A stretch of 64,000 nucleotides of DNA from Cordia subcordata (Eukaryota > Streptophyta > Magnoliopsida > Boraginales > Cordiaceae), in assembly GCA_028554755.1 (NCBI GenBank), contig JAPTOF010000008.1:14303001-14367000 (forward strand), in the 5' to 3' direction. The position numbers and the translations under genes were made by a program. Shown one piece after another: positions 63,973 through 64,000 of this stretch (its first letter is position 1; each line of letters opens with the position of its first letter). The notes under the pieces are model-generated. The model saw only the letters and a program-made list of their open reading frames with translations. It was not told where the DNA came from and did not search any database.

Positions 63973-64000
63973 AACCTCGCTCCACCCTTACCCTCCTTCG

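Overview
The window is AT-rich nuclear DNA of a flowering plant, most likely a eudicot. It has LTR retrotransposons primed by initiator-Met and Asp tRNAs, many 3-bp-TSD MITEs, PIF/Harbinger, hAT, CACTA and Mutator remnants, SINE-like elements, and a small cluster of plant EF-hand genes. I cannot name the species. About 80% of the window is transposon-derived, and almost every transposon ORF carries stops or frameshifts. The only intact, convincing host genes are three minus-strand single-exon EF-hand (calmodulin-like) genes at 23715-24008, 45589-45882 and 48834-49127.

Layout. 1-12951: a decayed plus-strand Ty1/copia element (SIRE/Maximus-like, with an extra ORF after pol). It is split by a 1605-bp Ty3/gypsy solo LTR (TSD GTTGG) and by a complete minus-strand Tnt1/Tork-like copia element (3995-9496, TSD TGAAT). 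13927-21118: an older minus-strand copia relic, interrupted by a MITE and by a 5.2-kb PIF/Harbinger element (14569-19811). The Harbinger carries a convergent transposase/ORF1 pair, and a hAT MITE sits inside its transposase. 22571-23276: an LTR-like fragment and a 461-bp TRIM-like miniature retroelement. 23715-26189: EF-hand gene 1 and its duplicated upstream block. 26190-37147: an Athila-type Ty3/gypsy element on the minus strand with most of RT and integrase deleted; a solo LTR sits in its left LTR and a LINE in its right LTR. 37148-42195: possible Mutator-like remnant and a truncated copia element. 42291-57380: two copies of a non-coding block (X1, X2) around EF-hand genes 2 and 3, a CRK-type DUF26 gene fragment, and several MITEs. 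57427-64000: MITEs, a hAT-like element, a Mutator-like element with a captured RNase H fragment, a fresh tandem duplication, and an LTR-like right end.

How it fits together. EF-hand gene, upstream flank and block X look like a tandemly duplicated host unit later inflated by transposons, with the 11-kb Athila as the largest insertion. The duplicated blocks act as internal controls: each lacks insertions present in the other, so MITE boundaries can be read directly. I found no intact autonomous transposon and no CRISPR, tRNA or rRNA gene.
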